From NCBI RefSeq assembly GCF_026339995.1, contig NZ_JAPEPT010000004.1, forward strand, positions 806,001 through 870,000: a stretch of DNA of 64,000 nucleotides, given 5' to 3'. Under the pieces are notes generated by a model. It did not search any database, was not told the DNA's origin, and was given only the letters and a program-made list of their open reading frames with translations. A program made the translations under genes and the position numbers. Each line of letters starts with the position of its first letter. The first letter of the stretch is position 1. The stretch comes from Streptomyces sp. NBC_01481 (GTDB lineage Bacteria > Actinomycetota > Actinomycetes > Streptomycetales > Streptomycetaceae). Below, one piece after another: positions 63,186 through 64,000 of this stretch.

Positions 63186-63926
63186 TCACGTCAGCTCGTC
63201 GGAGCGGCCGGCTTCGATGCGGGACCATTGGGCGATGGGGCGTCCGTTCGTACGCCAGACCTCGGGGTTCTTAGCGTCACCCCAGGGCTGGGGCCAGCCG
63301 TCGGGGGAGTCCTCCCACGTCTCCTGGCGTCCGTAGACGGTCATGTCCAGCAGCCCGTGGGTGGGGGCCATGATCTCGACGCCGCGGCCGCCGGTGTAGT
63401 ACGTCTCGAACACCCGATCGCCATCGCGGACGTAGCACACGAGGTGGTGACGCTGCCAGTCACGACCCTCCAGCAGCTGCGCCGCCGTCTTCTCGACCGA
63501 GTACCACGGCATGTCCAAGCCCAGGAAGTTCCGGTAGCGGACGCTGGCCTCATACGGGCCCTTGCAGAGCGTGGCGTACGTGACGTCGCGGGAATGGATG
63601 TAGGACAGCTCGCGGACCTGGCAGTTGAAGAACGTGCAGCCCTCGCACTGCTCCGCGGCTGGCCGACTGGGCCACCAGGCGTGGAAGTACGCGATCAGCT
63701 GCCTGCGGCTCTCGAAGACGTCGAGGATCGTGACCGGCCCCTCAGGACCGATCACCTCGATGGTGGCGTCGACCTCCACCATCGGCAGCCGCCGCCGCGC
63801 CGCCGCGATCGCGTCCCCTTCGCGGGTGTGCGCCTTCTCCCGTGCCAACAGTGCGTCCCGCGCCTGGTGCCAGGTCTTTCTGTCCACCACAGGCGGGAGG
63901 GCCGGGCTAGATCCGTGGTCGTTCAT
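63186..63926 (-). CDS. DUF899 thioredoxin-like protein
   Basis: 246 residues from ATG 63926, which has GGAGG properly spaced; ATG 63938 is 4 codons upstream. VVDRKTWHQARDALLAREKA, HTREGDAIAAARRRLPMVEV, LIAYFHAWWPSRPAAEQCEG, CTFFNCQVRELSYIHSRDVT, RNFLGLDMPWYSVEKTA. The family has a thioredoxin-type fold with a conserved C-x-x-C-like pair (CEGCTFFNC). Its function is unestablished. It is the last gene, reading leftward. Confidence 0.85.
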   Translation of the reverse strand: MNDHGSSPALPPVVDRKTWHQARDALLAREKAHTREGDAIAAARRRLPMVEVDATIEVIGPEGPVTILDVFESRRQLIAYFHAWWPSRPAAEQCEGCTFFNCQVRELSYIHSRDVTYATLCKGPYEASVRYRNFLGLDMPWYSVEKTAAQLLEGRDWQRHHLVCYVRDGDRVFETYYTGGRGVEIMAPTHGLLDMTVYGRQETWEDSPDGWPQPWGDAKNPEVWRTNGRPIAQWSRIEAGRSDELT

Positions 63927-64000
63927 GATCGCCTCCATGCGTTCATTGCAGTTTTGCCCACCGCGCTGACCACCGTGCGCGGTGGGATGAGCAGGGCTAC

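Noticed and set aside
1..64000. tRNA, rRNA, CRISPR arrays, replication origin, attachment site at a tRNA
   Set aside because: I looked for characteristic motifs and regular repeats and saw none; a covariance-model search would be needed for certainty.

Overview
The window looks like Streptomyces or a close actinobacterial relative. G+C is very high. GTG and TTG starts are common, and several genes have no visible ribosome binding site. The gene set fits too: a secreted DUF1996 protein ending in a sortase-like LAxTG tail, a fused gamma-beta urease subunit, F420-linked oxidoreductases, large LuxR/MalT regulators and an XRE-nSTAND regulator. There are few housekeeping genes. Intact accessory genes alternate with truncated genes and IS fragments, which is typical of a chromosome arm or a large linear plasmid. 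I saw no rRNA, tRNA, CRISPR array or replication origin.

Layout. 1-5.4 kb: an nSTAND regulator cut by the window edge, a secreted I36-type protein, an autoregulated MerR/TipA-like regulator, a divergent flavin reductase/ArsR pair and a GNAT. 5.5-12 kb: a decayed zone with an IS256-SnoaL chimera, a DNA ligase remnant, a double DUF427 protein, two RibD-like reductases, a VOC protein and five short gene fragments. 12-15 kb: two coupled unknown genes and an acyl-CoA dehydrogenase. 15.9-25 kb: secreted and immunity-type genes (SUKH, NucA/NucB-like nuclease, M23 peptidase with its ArsR regulator, DUF1996 protein, barstar-domain protein) broken up by IS5-family fragments. 25-28.8 kb: a decayed TPR regulator, nicotinamidase, a sugar O-acetyltransferase between two direct repeats, and a broken GNAT. 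29.1-34.0 kb: a complete urease operon ureAB-C-F-G-D without ureE. 34.2-41.4 kb: a Fic-like toxin, broken SDR genes, an IS701 remnant, a 14-TM exporter divergent from a LuxR/MalT regulator, and a truncated gene.

41.4-57.4 kb is the most striking part. Two nearly identical 480-bp inverted repeats flank about 15 kb of redox and electrophile-handling genes: SnoaL, aldo/keto reductase, FMN reductase, YceI, SnoaL, MarR, pirin, F420-type reductase, hydrolases, GH15 glycosidase, SDR, a second YceI/FMN-reductase pair in the opposite orientation, a Ddn-like reductase and a quinone oxidoreductase. A MarR-type operator (CTTGA-N4-TCAAG) recurs before the left YceI operon, before SnoaL and in the MarR-pirin intergenic region. 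I read this as a MarR-controlled redox-stress regulon inside an inverted-repeat-bounded island. The right-hand YceI/FMN pair lacks the operator.

57.4-64 kb: a DNA ligase fragment, an ABC transporter with two frameshifts, a DnaE gene that has lost its polymerase core, a GNAT, a possible TniQ-like gene beside clustered GTCTCA repeats, and a DUF899 protein.

Several otherwise good genes are broken by a single base, sometimes in G or C runs. These may be real decay or residual sequence errors, and raw reads would decide.
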